Shown here: piece by piece, positions 41,636 through 50,257 of the stretch
Numbering within the stretch: the stretch's first letter is position 1
Layout of the letters: each line of letters starts with the position of its first letter
Source of the DNA: an uncultured Bacteroidales bacterium
GTDB lineage: Bacteria; Bacteroidota; Bacteroidia; Bacteroidales; UBA4417
Assembly: GCA_903879715.1 (NCBI GenBank)
Contig: CAIRMR010000097.1
Span: 49,457 to 113,456, forward strand
Direction of reading: 5' to 3'
Length of the DNA: 64,000 bases
Notes under the pieces: generated by a model
Databases searched by the model: none
What the model was told of the DNA's origin: nothing
Seen by the model: the letters and a program-made list of their open reading frames with translations, nothing else
Made by a program: the position numbers and the translations under genes

Positions 41636-43042
41636 TTATTGATTTTTGTACGATGCGATAACTGCCAGAATTTCATCCGAGTTTTTGATTTTTTCTGAAT
41701 ATTCGAGTAATTGAGTATGAGCTTCGTAGTCCTGTGTTAAAGCGATAAAAAGTTCAAGAATTGCTTCTTTATGTTTGCCTGATTCATACAGATATGCAAC
41801 GCGGCGATAAGTAAGTGCACTGTTTTCGCCCTAGTAATAGATGCCGTCTTCCAGAATTTCGAGTGCTTTTGTATAATCTTTCTTTACATCAGCATAGAAG
41901 TCGGAGTAATCCAGCCATATTTCGGCATGGTAAGGTTCAAGTTCACTTGCTTTTTGGTAGGATAACTCTGCTTCATCATCCATGCCAAGCGCAAGTTGAG
42001 TCTCGGCAAATACAATAAAATATTCAGCGTTGTCAGCCTCCAGTTTTATGGCTTGCTCCATATGGGATAAGGCTTCGCTATGCTGTCCCATTTCTACAAA
42101 GCAGAGCCCGATTCCCATCCATGAATCTGAAAAATGACGTTCGAGACTGATTGATTTCCTGTAGAATTCAATGGCAGTTTCATATTTTTCCATACTGGCG
42201 TAGCAGTCGCCAATATAGTAATTGGTCATGGCATCAGGCTTTTCGAGCTCGAAAGTATGTTTGTAAACATTTATGGCTTCCTGGTACATCTCCATTTGCT
42301 CATAACACTGCGCTTTACTGAAATAAGCAGGCGTAAATGTTGGATCAATTGCTATGGAGTAATCAAATGCATCAATTGCTTTTTCATACAAATCTATGGT
42401 ACTGTAAGCGATACCCAGGTTATACCAGGCAACAAGGGAATAGGGTCTTTTATCAATCTCCTGGGTGAAAAATGCAATAGCATCCTCACTCATCTCACCC
42501 ATTTCGTAACAGTAACCAATTTCATATAAAAGACTTTCATTCTCTTTATTAAGCTGTATGGCTTTTTTGAGATGTTCGGCTGCTTTCTTATAATCCCTTA
42601 GATTCTGATACTCAAAGGCAATGCTGGTATGAATTTCATCCAGGTCTTCATCCACTTTGGTGATGGCTTTCTGGTATTCCCTGATGGCTTCGGCATGTTT
42701 ATGCATGGTGCTGTACACCGTAGCGCGGGTAAGCGAAATATCCGGATTCTGGGGATCAACGGCATCAAGGCTGTTCAAACGGGCAAGGGCTTTTTCGGGC
42801 TCGCCGTTGTTCAGGAAATATTGTGCTTTAAACACCTGGAAACTGACCTCTGACGGGAATTGCTCAATGGCATAGTCAATAGCTATGCGGGCTTTCACCA
42901 ATTCCGATTCACTAAAATAATAGTAAATAATATCTTCCAGCTCACCACTATCGAAAAAGGAATATCCACCTTCCCCGGAAACGCTTTCGAAGCGTTCGAG
43001 CAGTTCGCGCAGGTATTCTTTATCTTCTTCGTAATTATCCAT
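41636..43042 (-). pseudogene. TPR protein interrupted by an in-frame amber codon
   Basis: The gene starts at ATG 43042 and is a soluble tetratricopeptide repeat protein. Its TPR units run without a break through at least ten repeats (for example AIREYQKAITKVDEDLDEIH and AIDAFDYSIAIDPTFTPAYF). After 403 codons a TAG at 41831-41833 follows LEDGIYY. In the same frame the TPR sequence continues (GENSALTYRRVAYLYESGKH... to NSDEILAVIASYKNQ) to a TAA at 41636-41638, for 468 codons in all. One change, CAG to TAG, explains this. Other genes here end normally in TAG, so codon reassignment is unlikely. The truncated product could still fold; a sequencing error is also possible. Confidence 0.75.
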
Positions 43043-43070
43043 TGTAATGTATTCAATTTTTTTAATTCTG

Positions 43071-43078
43071 CAAAGGTA
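43071..43078 (-). promoter_or_regulatory. -7 box of the TPR gene
   Basis: TACCTTTG on the minus strand matches TAnnTTTG, 28 nt before the ATG at 43042. Confidence 0.5.
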
Positions 43079-43404
43079 ATAATTTTTAGATTAAGGGTTT
43101 CAGGTTTCAGTCATTCATGTTTTGGTATTTCAATTTTTAATGCTCACTTATTGCAATCCGGATTTCAGTTTTGCCATGTTCAGAATGATTCTATAAACAT
43201 TGTTGGTAACTAACTATTCCTTCCAATAACTGTAAAACATCATACAACTTCTGTTAAATCTTTACTATTGTCGCTTTACTCCTTATTCACAACTCACCAC
43301 TCCTTACTCCTTACTCCTTACTTCTTACTTCTTACACCTTACTCACAACTCCCTACTCCTTTCATTTTTACCTCCTGAACTAATCCATAGTTCCCTGCTA
43401 ATTG

Positions 43405-43412
43405 TATCTTTG
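43405..43412 (+). promoter_or_regulatory. -7 box of glmM
   Basis: TATCTTTG, a perfect TAnnTTTG, 18 nt before the ATG at 43431. It lies beside the alternative upstream TTG-type start and so supports the later ATG. Confidence 0.5.
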
Positions 43413-43430
43413 CAAAAAAAACATCCCATT

Positions 43431-44816
43431 ATGACATTAATTAAAAGTATTTCAGGAATACGAGGCACTATAGGCGGTAAACCGGGCGATAACCTTACTC
43501 CGGCTGATATTGTAAAATTTGTTACAGGCTATGCTATTTATATTATCAGTTCAAATCCTGCCGGTAAAATTAAACTTATCGTTGGCCGCGATGCCCGCGT
43601 TTCGGGCGCTATGGTTAACAGCCTGGTTTGTGGAACTTTAATGGGAATGGGCATTGATGTTATTGATCTTGGATTGTCAACCACACCAACAGTAGAAGTT
43701 GCTGTGACGTCCTATAAAGCACATGGTGGAATTATTTTAACCGCAAGTCATAATCCGGGAGAATGGAACGCGCTTAAACTGCTTAACTCAAAAGGCGAAT
43801 TTCTGGATGCTGATGCCGGTGCAAGAGTGCTTGAAAATGCTGTGTCGAAGGATGTGGAATACTGTAATGTGAATGAGCTTGGTAGTTATACCACTGATAA
43901 TACATTTATTGACAGGCATATAAAAATGGTTCTTGACCTGCCGTTGGTAGATATAAAAGCCATTAAAAGGGCCAATTTTAAAGTGGCTGTGGATGCGGTT
44001 AATTCAACAGGCGGAATTGTGATACCCAGACTTTTAAGGGCTTTGGGGGTTGCAAAAGTGTTTGATTTGTATTGCGAACCCAATGGACTTTTCCCTCATA
44101 ACCCTGAGCCATTACCTGAACACCTGGGCGAATTGAGTAAAACTGTTATTGAATATGGAGCTCATGTAGGCTTTGTTGTAGATCCTGATGTTGACAGGCT
44201 GGCAATTGTGAGTGAAGATGGTAAAATGTTTGGTGAAGAATACACGCTGGTTGCTGTGGCCGATTATGTGCTGAGCCACACACCTGGAAATACAGTTTCT
44301 AATATGTCATCAACACGCGCTTTGCGCGATGTAACCGAGGCAAAAGGACAAAGTTATTCAGCATCCGCTGTTGGCGAAGTGAATGTTGTAAAGATGATGA
44401 AAGACACCAACGCCATAATTGGTGGCGAAGGCAACGGCGGAGTTATTTATCCCGAAAGCCATTACGGTCGTGATGCTCTTGTTGGAATTGCGTTGTTTTT
44501 AACACATCTGGCTAAAACTGGTCTCACCTGCTCACAATTAAAAGCAACTTACCCTGAATATACCATTTCAAAAAATAAGATCACGCTTTCGCCCGAAATG
44601 GATACGGATCTGATTTTACAAAAAGTACAGGAAAAATATAAGGATCAGCCTAACAGTACCATCGATGGTGTGAAAATTGAATTCGGCAACGAATGGGTTC
44701 ATCTGCGCAAATCAAATACGGAACCAATTATCCGGATTTATGCCGAAAGTGTTTCTGCTGCAAAGGCGGAGGAATTAGCAGAAAGGATTATCCTAGATAT
44801 AAAAGCGTTGATTTAG
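43431..44816 (+). CDS. glmM: Phosphoglucosamine mutase
   Basis: A 461-residue alpha-D-phosphohexomutase, most likely converting glucosamine-6-P to glucosamine-1-P for UDP-GlcNAc. Ser106 in TASHNPGEWNALKL is the phosphorylated residue. The metal loop VVDPDVDRLAIV, the sugar-binding GEGNGGVIYPESHYGRDALV and the C-terminal phosphate loop RKSNTEPIIRIYAES are complete. Bacteroidetes of this type usually carry just such a GlmM-like copy; phosphomannomutase activity is the alternative. The start at 43431 (MTLIKSISGIRGTIGG) matches the family. Confidence 0.9.
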   Translation: MTLIKSISGIRGTIGGKPGDNLTPADIVKFVTGYAIYIISSNPAGKIKLIVGRDARVSGAMVNSLVCGTLMGMGIDVIDLGLSTTPTVEVAVTSYKAHGGIILTASHNPGEWNALKLLNSKGEFLDADAGARVLENAVSKDVEYCNVNELGSYTTDNTFIDRHIKMVLDLPLVDIKAIKRANFKVAVDAVNSTGGIVIPRLLRALGVAKVFDLYCEPNGLFPHNPEPLPEHLGELSKTVIEYGAHVGFVVDPDVDRLAIVSEDGKMFGEEYTLVAVADYVLSHTPGNTVSNMSSTRALRDVTEAKGQSYSASAVGEVNVVKMMKDTNAIIGGEGNGGVIYPESHYGRDALVGIALFLTHLAKTGLTCSQLKATYPEYTISKNKITLSPEMDTDLILQKVQEKYKDQPNSTIDGVKIEFGNEWVHLRKSNTEPIIRIYAESVSAAKAEELAERIILDIKALI

Positions 44817-44824
44817 ATAAAAGG

Positions 44825-44955
44825 GTTCAAATGCCTTCGGTGTTCAGAAGCTTCGCGTTCAGATGCCTTCGGCGTTCAAAGGTTTTAATCTTAATTTGTT
44901 TTATTACTTAGGATCTCATTTTATCGCCCTTCGCCTTGTCTCCCTTCGCCATTTC
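44825..44955. repeat. TTCAGATGCCTTCGGCG tandem words
   Basis: Directly after glmM, three related units follow each other (44825-44877): TTCAAATGCCTTCGGTG, TTCAGAAGCTTCGCG and TTCAGATGCCTTCGGCG. A tract of CCCTTCGCC words comes at 44927-44952. No start codon or hairpin with U-run is evident. The spacer to 45108 holds no other feature. Confidence 0.45.
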
Positions 44956-45108
44956 ACCTATCTTTTTCAGAGTTGGCACTAATTTCCTATTTCCTAATTA
45001 ACCCCTGTTCCCCTTGTTCATAAATTGTGAATTACTATTTCTCTTTATGTAGTTGTTCTGATATATAATGCATTACTTTAGCCAGCATTAGTTTTAAAAC
45101 CGGATGCT

Positions 45109-45369
45109 ATGCCGAAGCGCGGGAAAAGGAAGCCTCGTAAGATTAAGTATTACAAAAAGAACCTGAAAATTCCGGAAACCCAGAATAAGCTGCTTCGGCA
45201 ATTCTGTAAAATACACAAAACTACCGAGAACAAGGTTTTCAGGAAAGCGCTGCGTGAATTTCTCCAGCGCAATGTTCATCTGGTCGGGCATACACACCAG
45301 GAAGTCAGTCCTAACCAGTTGACGCTCTTCGACTTTATGAATGATGATAGTGCTGGTACAGGAACCTGA
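45109..45369 (+). CDS. Small basic protein, possible ribbon-helix-helix
   Basis: An 86-residue protein with a strongly basic N-terminus (MPKRGKRKPRKIKYYKKN), a middle of two helices (KIPETQNKLLRQFCKIHKTTENKVFRKALREFLQR) and a tail NQLTLFDFMND. A short strand (LKIP) before two helices with a T-x-x-K-V turn resembles ribbon-helix-helix DNA-binding proteins, though I cannot match a named family. The LTLFDF ending resembles short peptide motifs seen in some DNA-associated proteins. It stands alone, preceded by a weak TACTTTAG box near 45072. Confidence 0.65.
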   Translation: MPKRGKRKPRKIKYYKKNLKIPETQNKLLRQFCKIHKTTENKVFRKALREFLQRNVHLVGHTHQEVSPNQLTLFDFMNDDSAGTGT

Positions 45370-45403
45370 TTCTAAGTCAAATATCTATATCAACTCTCCT
45401 GAT

Positions 45404-46120
45404 TTATCTTATCGGAACTTCAATAAACAATACTTTTGAATTACCAATAGCTTTAACCTGAACTGTTTCAGTTTCACTTACTCCTATTGCATCCCTGGCA
45501 GATAAGTCGTTTTCATTGAAAGTGATTCTCCCTTCAACTACAAAAACAAATATTCCGTTTCCGGCAATTCTGATCCGGTAATCGAAATCACTATCCTTCT
45601 TTAAATTTATACTTGAAATATATGCATCCTGGTGTATCCAGAGCGCATTCTCCTCTTGCTTGTTATCGGGTGTAACCAGCGTAACAAGCTGACCCTGTTT
45701 TTCCTTATCAGGAAATAATAGCTGATCATATCGTGGTTTGAACCCTTTCTCACGTGGGAATATCCATAATTGGAAAAATTTTACCGGTTCTGTTTCCGAA
45801 TGGTTGTATTCTGCATGATAAATGCCTGTTCCTGCAGTCATAACCTGCACTTCGCCCGGAGTGATAACCTGGATATTCCCGATACTATCCCTGTGTTCGA
45901 GAGCACCTTCGAGAATAATAGAGACAATTTCCATATTGTTATGAGGATGCAGATCAAAACCTGTTCCTCCGGAAACGGTATCATCGTTCAAAACCCGAAG
46001 GCAACCGAATTTTTCGCGGGCCGGGTTAAAATAAGTGGCGAAACTGAAGCTATGATACGAGTCGAGCCAGCCATGGTTGGCATGGCCGCGTTCGCTGGCG
46101 GGATGGAGTTCTGTTTTCAT
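45404..46120 (-). CDS. Pirin family protein
   Basis: A 238-residue bicupin of the pirin/YhhW type. The N-terminal cupin contains the metal-binding set FDLHPHNNMEIVSIILEGALEHRDS and the later GTGIYHAEYNHSE, which give the His/His/His/Glu ligands. Starting residues RGHANHGWLDSYHSFSFATYF are typical. YhhW has quercetinase activity in vitro, but the biological role is usually unknown. Complete and monocistronic. Confidence 0.93.
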   Translation of the reverse strand: MKTELHPASERGHANHGWLDSYHSFSFATYFNPAREKFGCLRVLNDDTVSGGTGFDLHPHNNMEIVSIILEGALEHRDSIGNIQVITPGEVQVMTAGTGIYHAEYNHSETEPVKFFQLWIFPREKGFKPRYDQLLFPDKEKQGQLVTLVTPDNKQEENALWIHQDAYISSINLKKDSDFDYRIRIAGNGIFVFVVEGRITFNENDLSARDAIGVSETETVQVKAIGNSKVLFIEVPIR

Positions 46121-46354
46121 GTAAAGAGTTATAATTGGCCAATATGAAATAACAAGGGATGAAGTAAAATGTTGGTATTAAATGGCAGTAAAGAAGATTA
46201 AAAGGAGCGATAGGGAAAGGAATATTTTCAGTGAAAAATATTAAACACAAAACACTAAACGTCAAAGGATCGCGTTTTAAGCTACTTTTTCATTAATAAT
46301 TAAGTGTTATATGTTTTTCGTTACTTTTCACTTCAATATTTCAAAATTAAGAAT

Positions 46355-46975
46355 TTACCCTTTTAATCCCTGGTACGGCTGCCTCATCAGTATGGAACGA
46401 CCAAGCGTTATCTCATCCGTATAATCCAGTTCGTCGCCAACCGGAATCCCACGGGCAATAATTGAGATATTAACATCAAATTGCTTCAGCATTTTAAAAA
46501 GATAGAAATTCGTGGTATCGCCTTCAACGGTTGCAGGTAAAGCCATTATTACTTCTTTGAATTCACCGGTACCCACTTTTTCAACGATAGGAGCGATGCT
46601 CAGATCAGAAGGGCCAATTCCCTCAACCGGTGAAATTATTCCGCCCAGGATATGGTAAACGCCTTTAAACTGGCCTGTATTCTCAATGGCAAGCATATCG
46701 CGTATATCTTCAACGATGCAAAGCGTAGTATGGTCGCGTTTCGGGTTGGAGCAAATGCCGCAAACCTCGCTGTCCGAAATATTGTTACACACTTTGCAGT
46801 ATTTTATTTCACTCCGGAGTTTCAAAATGGATTCTCCCAAAGCGGCCGCAATTTCGGGCGCTTGTTTCAACAGGTGTAATGCCAGGCGTAAAGCTGTTTT
46901 CTGCCCTATTCCAGGTAAACGGGTGAATTCGCCGACCACATTCTTTAATAATACCGATGAATAATTGCCTTCCAT
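46355..46975 (-). CDS. recR: Recombination mediator protein RecR
   Basis: A 206-residue RecR, acting with RecO/RecF to load RecA at gaps. It has the N-terminal helix-hairpin-helix (FTRLPGIGQKTALRLALHLL), the four-cysteine zinc motif CKVCNNISDSEVCGIC, a Toprim domain (LCIVEDIRDMLAIENTGQFKGVYHILGG) and the C-terminal GRSILMRQPYQG. All zinc ligands are present. It is apparently a single gene; the usual partner dnaX or a YbaB gene is not next to it. Confidence 0.97.
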   Translation of the reverse strand: MEGNYSSVLLKNVVGEFTRLPGIGQKTALRLALHLLKQAPEIAAALGESILKLRSEIKYCKVCNNISDSEVCGICSNPKRDHTTLCIVEDIRDMLAIENTGQFKGVYHILGGIISPVEGIGPSDLSIAPIVEKVGTGEFKEVIMALPATVEGDTTNFYLFKMLKQFDVNISIIARGIPVGDELDYTDEITLGRSILMRQPYQGLKG

Positions 46976-47024
46976 TTTTATTTTAGTTAAAAAAAATCTG
47001 TGCCGTAACCGGCTTCATAAATTG

Positions 47025-47032
47025 TAAATTTG
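47025..47032 (+). promoter_or_regulatory. -7 box upstream of the YwqK-type gene
   Basis: TAAATTTG fits TAnnTTTG exactly. It leaves a leader of roughly 90 nt before the ATG at 47127. Confidence 0.4.
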
Positions 47033-47126
47033 CACATCAAAAGTAGGCAATTTTCGCGCCTTTATACGATAGTCAGCGCAATTGCGTTTATAACTCTGAA
47101 TGAAAAATCCGAATCAAATGCATGTA

Positions 47127-47864
47127 ATGAAATCTCTTCTGTTGACTGGTTTGCTGTTATTACTAAACTCAACTCTTCTGCTTTCGCAGAATGTTACCGA
47201 TACAAAAGGCCTTAAGCAAGGAGAATGGAAAAAGCTTGATGCCAAAGGAAAGGTTATATATGAAGGCCGGTTTAAAGATAATATTCCCCAGGGCGTTTTC
47301 AGGTATTATTACGAAGATGGAAAAATTCGTACGGAACTTACTTATTCCAGCGATGGGAAAAGTGCAACTGCCATTAATTTTCATCCCAACGGGAAAAAAA
47401 TGGCTGAAGGACTTTATATAGAAACGAAAAAAGACGGACACTGGAAATATTATAACGAGCTGGAAACCATTTCCTCTGAAGAGTTTTATCAGAAAGGAAT
47501 TCCTGTTGGCGTTTGGAAGACATATTACGATGATGGCAAACTTCTGGAAGAATGTCCGTATCAGAACGGGCTGAAGGAAGGTGTACGCAAACAATATTTT
47601 TCCGACCACAGCATCAAAGCCGAGGTTAATTTCGAAAAAGGCAAGTTCGAAGGTTCCGCAAAATATTATTATCCTAATGGCAACCCAATGCTGGTTGGGC
47701 AATTGCATAACGATCTGAAGGAAGGTTTATGGACTGCTTATAAGGACAACGGCGATAAGGAAAGCGAAATTGAATATGCTGCCGGAGTAGCAATTAATGA
47801 ACTTTATTTTGATAAAGCCCGTGAGGCTGAGTTGAAGAATGAGGTGAAGGAGATTCCTGAATAA
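47127..47864 (+). CDS. Exported YwqK/MORN repeat protein
   Basis: A 245-residue secreted protein made of MORN-like repeats (about 23 residues each): GEWKKLDAKGKVIYEGRFKDNIPQG, GHWKYYNELETISSEEFYQKGIPVG, GVRKQYFSDHSIKAEVNFEKGKFEG and others. The ATG at 47127 gives a signal peptide (MKSLLLTGLLLLLNSTLLLSQ). The alternative ATG at 47100 adds a polar N-terminus. The family is often annotated 'YwqK family antitoxin' after the Bacillus YwqK gene, but Bacteroidetes members are exported and generally of unknown role. No toxin gene adjoins it. Confidence 0.85.
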   Translation: MKSLLLTGLLLLLNSTLLLSQNVTDTKGLKQGEWKKLDAKGKVIYEGRFKDNIPQGVFRYYYEDGKIRTELTYSSDGKSATAINFHPNGKKMAEGLYIETKKDGHWKYYNELETISSEEFYQKGIPVGVWKTYYDDGKLLEECPYQNGLKEGVRKQYFSDHSIKAEVNFEKGKFEGSAKYYYPNGNPMLVGQLHNDLKEGLWTAYKDNGDKESEIEYAAGVAINELYFDKAREAELKNEVKEIPE

Positions 47865-47936
47865 GGTTCTTCGTGTTTTACCTGCTGGTTCCTGTTATAC
47901 CAGGAGTGGGATAAAATCACACATTTTAAAAAAGAT

Positions 47937-48030
47937 CCAAGTCTCAAGTTCCAAATCTCAAGAACCAAAGCTTGCACTGATTTCCCTCTTGGAATTTGGA
48001 ATTTGGAATTTGGAATTTGGAATTTGGGAC
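47937..48030. repeat. AAGTCTCAAGTTCC and TTGGAATTTGG inverted words
   Basis: CCAAGTCTCAAGTTCCAAAT words (47938-47957) are followed by four or five tandem TTGGAATTTGGAATTTGG words ending GGGACTT (47992-48030). The arms can pair, as at 16438-16590. The tract lies between the convergent YwqK-type and HAD genes. Confidence 0.5.
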
Positions 48031-48058
48031 TTAACGGATGTGGAAATTTATCCTGTTT

Positions 48059-48700
48059 TCAGTATATTGACGAATCAATTTCTGATAAATTAGTAATAAC
48101 CGGTAACCCGGTTTCCTGAAGTCTGTGGAACGATTGATGCCCGGTAGCTACCAATATACATTTGCAATTCAATTCCGCGGCAACCTGTGAATCGTGAAGA
48201 GTATCGCCAATCAAAGTTATTTTTTCAGGGCTGAGTCCGGCCTGTATGAAATAGTTCCGGGCATTATCAATTTTACCGCCGCCGTAGTGATCGCCGATGC
48301 CACCAATGTAATCGAAGTATTCGAAAATTCCCAGGGCAGAAACGGATTTCAGAAGCGCATCATGTTGCATGGCTGAAATAATTGCCTGCCGGTAGCCTTT
48401 CAGTTTAAATATTTCAAGTGTTTTGGCGGCAAAGGGTGTAAGCCCGCATTGAGGTAACGCGCCGAGGTATAAACTGATAAATTCCATTGCGACAGGTTCC
48501 CATTCTTCATTGTCGAAATTGAATCCAACTTCTTTATAATATTCAATAACGGGAAATGTAAAAACGTCGCGGTATGTTGAAAGGCTTAATTCCGGCAGGT
48601 TGCGGACTTTCAGCATTTTGTTAATTGCTTCACGGCATATTTCAGCGTCGTCAAGCAAGGTTCCGTTCCAGTCCCAGATTATGGTTGTGCGTTGAGGCAT
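48059..48700 (-). CDS. HAD-like phosphatase
   Basis: A 213-residue haloacid dehalogenase superfamily hydrolase with a helical cap of subfamily I. Motif I is IWDWNGTLLDD (nucleophile Asp11 and Asp13 region), motif II is in QAIISAMQH, and motifs III/IV are KIDNARNYF and LIGDTLHDSQVA. It is similar in size and pattern to phosphoglycolate phosphatases, but the substrate is not evident. The Trp-Asn variant of motif I (DWNGTL rather than DLDGTL) is common in this HAD group. Confidence 0.9.
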   Translation of the reverse strand: MPQRTTIIWDWNGTLLDDAEICREAINKMLKVRNLPELSLSTYRDVFTFPVIEYYKEVGFNFDNEEWEPVAMEFISLYLGALPQCGLTPFAAKTLEIFKLKGYRQAIISAMQHDALLKSVSALGIFEYFDYIGGIGDHYGGGKIDNARNYFIQAGLSPEKITLIGDTLHDSQVAAELNCKCILVATGHQSFHRLQETGLPVITNLSEIDSSIY

Positions 48701-48913
48701 ACGTTATTTAAAGAATTAAATACTGGTTGGTTTTGAATTATTACTGATGCTAAATTGCAGAAAAAAGAAATACTAAAAGATGTTGTAGACTTTTTTCTTT
48801 TTCAGCGGGCGATATTGTATAGTTTTCTGACAATTTCAGCTCTGCTTTTTAACCCTGAGTGCAATTTTCTCCCATTTTTCGGTAATCACTATTTTCTATT
48901 CACTATTCAATGT

Positions 48914-48921
48914 TATCTTTG
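48914..48921 (+). promoter_or_regulatory. -7 box of the DUF4293 gene
   Basis: TATCTTTG, a perfect TAnnTTTG, 25 nt before the ATG at 48947. It lies inside the longer open frame and so supports the later start. Confidence 0.5.
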
Positions 48922-48946
48922 CATTCTAATAAAAATCTTAACAGCC

Positions 48947-49423
48947 ATGATTCAACGTATCCAGACTTTATACCTGTCGCTTGCTTTTATAGCAATTGCT
49001 CTGCTTTTTGCTTTCCCGCTGGCACAGTTTTTTTCGGAAAACGGCGCTTATATATTTTCGGTTAAAGGATTGAAGAATATGGTACCCGGCGATCCGAACG
49101 CATTTAATCCAATGGTATTTCTTCCCCTGATAATTGTTGTCATTGGATTGGCACTTCTTAATTTGTTTACGATTTTTCAATTCAAAAACCGTTCATTTCA
49201 AATTAAACTAACCAACATCGGAGTACTTGCAGGTATAGCATTGATTATGGGGATTTTCTTCCTCTACATCCCGATGATTGAGAAGAAAATCAATATTGTT
49301 CCCGATTACAGTAAAGCATTTGGCATATACCTTCCATTGGTTGCGCTTGTTTTTATGGTGATGGCAAACAGGGCGATAAAACGCGATGACAAACTGGTTC
49401 GGTCGGCTGACAGGCTGAGGTAG
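48947..49423 (+). CDS. DUF4293 family membrane protein
   Basis: A 158-residue protein with four transmembrane helices, family DUF4293, confined to Bacteroidetes. The start MIQRIQTLYLSLAFIAIALLF at 48947 is the family's fixed N-terminus. A longer open frame from 48755 runs over the -7 box and is rejected. The helical FNPMVFLPLIIVVIGLALLNLFTIFQFKNRSFQIKL block is characteristic. The function is unknown. A 10-bp tandem array follows immediately. Confidence 0.9.
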   Translation: MIQRIQTLYLSLAFIAIALLFAFPLAQFFSENGAYIFSVKGLKNMVPGDPNAFNPMVFLPLIIVVIGLALLNLFTIFQFKNRSFQIKLTNIGVLAGIALIMGIFFLYIPMIEKKINIVPDYSKAFGIYLPLVALVFMVMANRAIKRDDKLVRSADRLR

Positions 49424-49578
49424 GATTTGTGATTTGTGATTTGTGATTTGTGATTTGTGATTTGGGATTTGTGATTTGTGATTTGTGATTTGGGATTTGG
49501 GATTTTTAATTGAGGAACCTGGGTTTTTAGTCCCCAACTCCTAAAACCTAAGCACTAAATCCTAACCCCAACCCCTTT
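49424..49578. repeat. GATTTGTGATTTG array followed by telomere-like words
   Basis: About nine near-identical 10-bp units, GATTTGTGAT or GATTTGGGAT, run from 49426 to 49505. Then come CCTAAAACCTAAGCACTAAATCCTAACCCC words (49532-49575). The first part is a clean short tandem array and a likely slippage hot spot. Confidence 0.7.
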
Positions 49579-49583
49579 CTCAT

Positions 49584-50075
49584 CTACCTCTGCTTCTCAA
49601 ACACCTCTAAATCCCTAATATCTTTTCCGTCAATTACAAACCTTACACAGGTTATTACATGGTGAAATCCTGAATTGCCGGCTGCGCCGGGATTGATATG
49701 GAGAAGTTCATGTTTCTTATCATACAGCACTTTGAGTATGTGTGAATGTCCGCAAATGAATAGCCCGGGTTTTTCAATTTCAATCAGTTGCCTGGCTTCC
49801 TTTTCATATCTTCCGGGATAACCACCTATATGCGTGATCAGTACTTTCACCTGACCGCACATAAAAACCTGGTTTTTAGGATAGGATTTTCTGATTTCTG
49901 TGCCGTCAATATTTCCATACACAGCTTTTAATGGTTTTAAAGAAGCTAATTTATCAGCAGTTTCTAAATTTCCAATATCCCCGGCATGCCATATTTCGTC
50001 GCAGGTTGAGAAAAACTCAAGTATTCGTGGATTTATAAAACTATGGGTGTCGCTTAAAAGGCCGATACGGGGCAT
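49584..50075 (-). CDS. Metallophosphoesterase (YfcE/MJ0936 type)
   Basis: A 163-residue phosphodiesterase of the calcineurin-like family. Metal-binding motifs: D in IGLLSDTH, WHAGDIGN, AVYGNIDG, ITHIGG and FICGHSHI, with HINPGAAG near the end. The pattern GDxH, GDxxN, GNxD, H, GHxH is complete. It is the group of small phosphodiesterases including MJ0936 and YfcE. The physiological substrate is unknown. Complete, monocistronic. Confidence 0.94.
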   Translation of the reverse strand: MPRIGLLSDTHSFINPRILEFFSTCDEIWHAGDIGNLETADKLASLKPLKAVYGNIDGTEIRKSYPKNQVFMCGQVKVLITHIGGYPGRYEKEARQLIEIEKPGLFICGHSHILKVLYDKKHELLHINPGAAGNSGFHHVITCVRFVIDGKDIRDLEVFEKQR

Positions 50076-50130
50076 ATTGGTTTTATTATTGGTAAATGTT
50101 TAATTTCATTGGGATACTTTCTTCCTGCAA

Positions 50131-50170
50131 AGAGGGGCGAAGGGTGACAAGGCGAGGGGCGATAAGGAAG
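50131..50170. repeat. GGGCGAAGGGTGACAAGGCGA words
   Basis: Reverse-oriented copy of the CCCTTCGCC/CTTGTCACC word family upstream of the phosphoesterase gene. Confidence 0.45.
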
Positions 50171-50257
50171 AGATTTAAATGGTAATTAAATGGTCAATTC
50201 AAAAAGCAAGCTCAAACCTTTTTCTATTTCCCATTTACTATTAACTTTTATCCAACC

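Larger units (their letters stand above)
43043..43430. other. Divergent spacer with CTTACTCCTTACT words
   Basis: A 388-bp spacer between the divergent TPR and glmM genes with no credible ORF. It holds a -7 box for each gene (43071-43078 minus, 43405-43412 plus) and, at about 43274-43370, a tract of repeated CTCCTTACT / CTTCTTACT / CTCACAACTC words. Confidence 0.55.

Noticed and set aside
41831..41833. Reassigned or suppressed TAG codon
   Set aside because: Other genes here (for example at 14891, 25814 and 35677) end in TAG, so a genome-wide reassignment is not supported.
47169..47708. 179-codon minus-strand ORF opposite the YwqK-type gene
   Set aside because: Mirror of a MORN-repeat gene; no family resemblance.
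47127..47864. Toxin-antitoxin module
   Set aside because: 'YwqK antitoxin' is an annotation label only; this protein is exported and no toxin gene is adjacent.
48755..48946. N-terminal extension of the DUF4293 protein
   Set aside because: It overlaps the -7 box at 48914-48921 and adds residues not typical of the family.
49424..49510. Possible CRISPR or structured RNA
   Set aside because: Head-to-tail 10-bp units only; no spacers and no stems.
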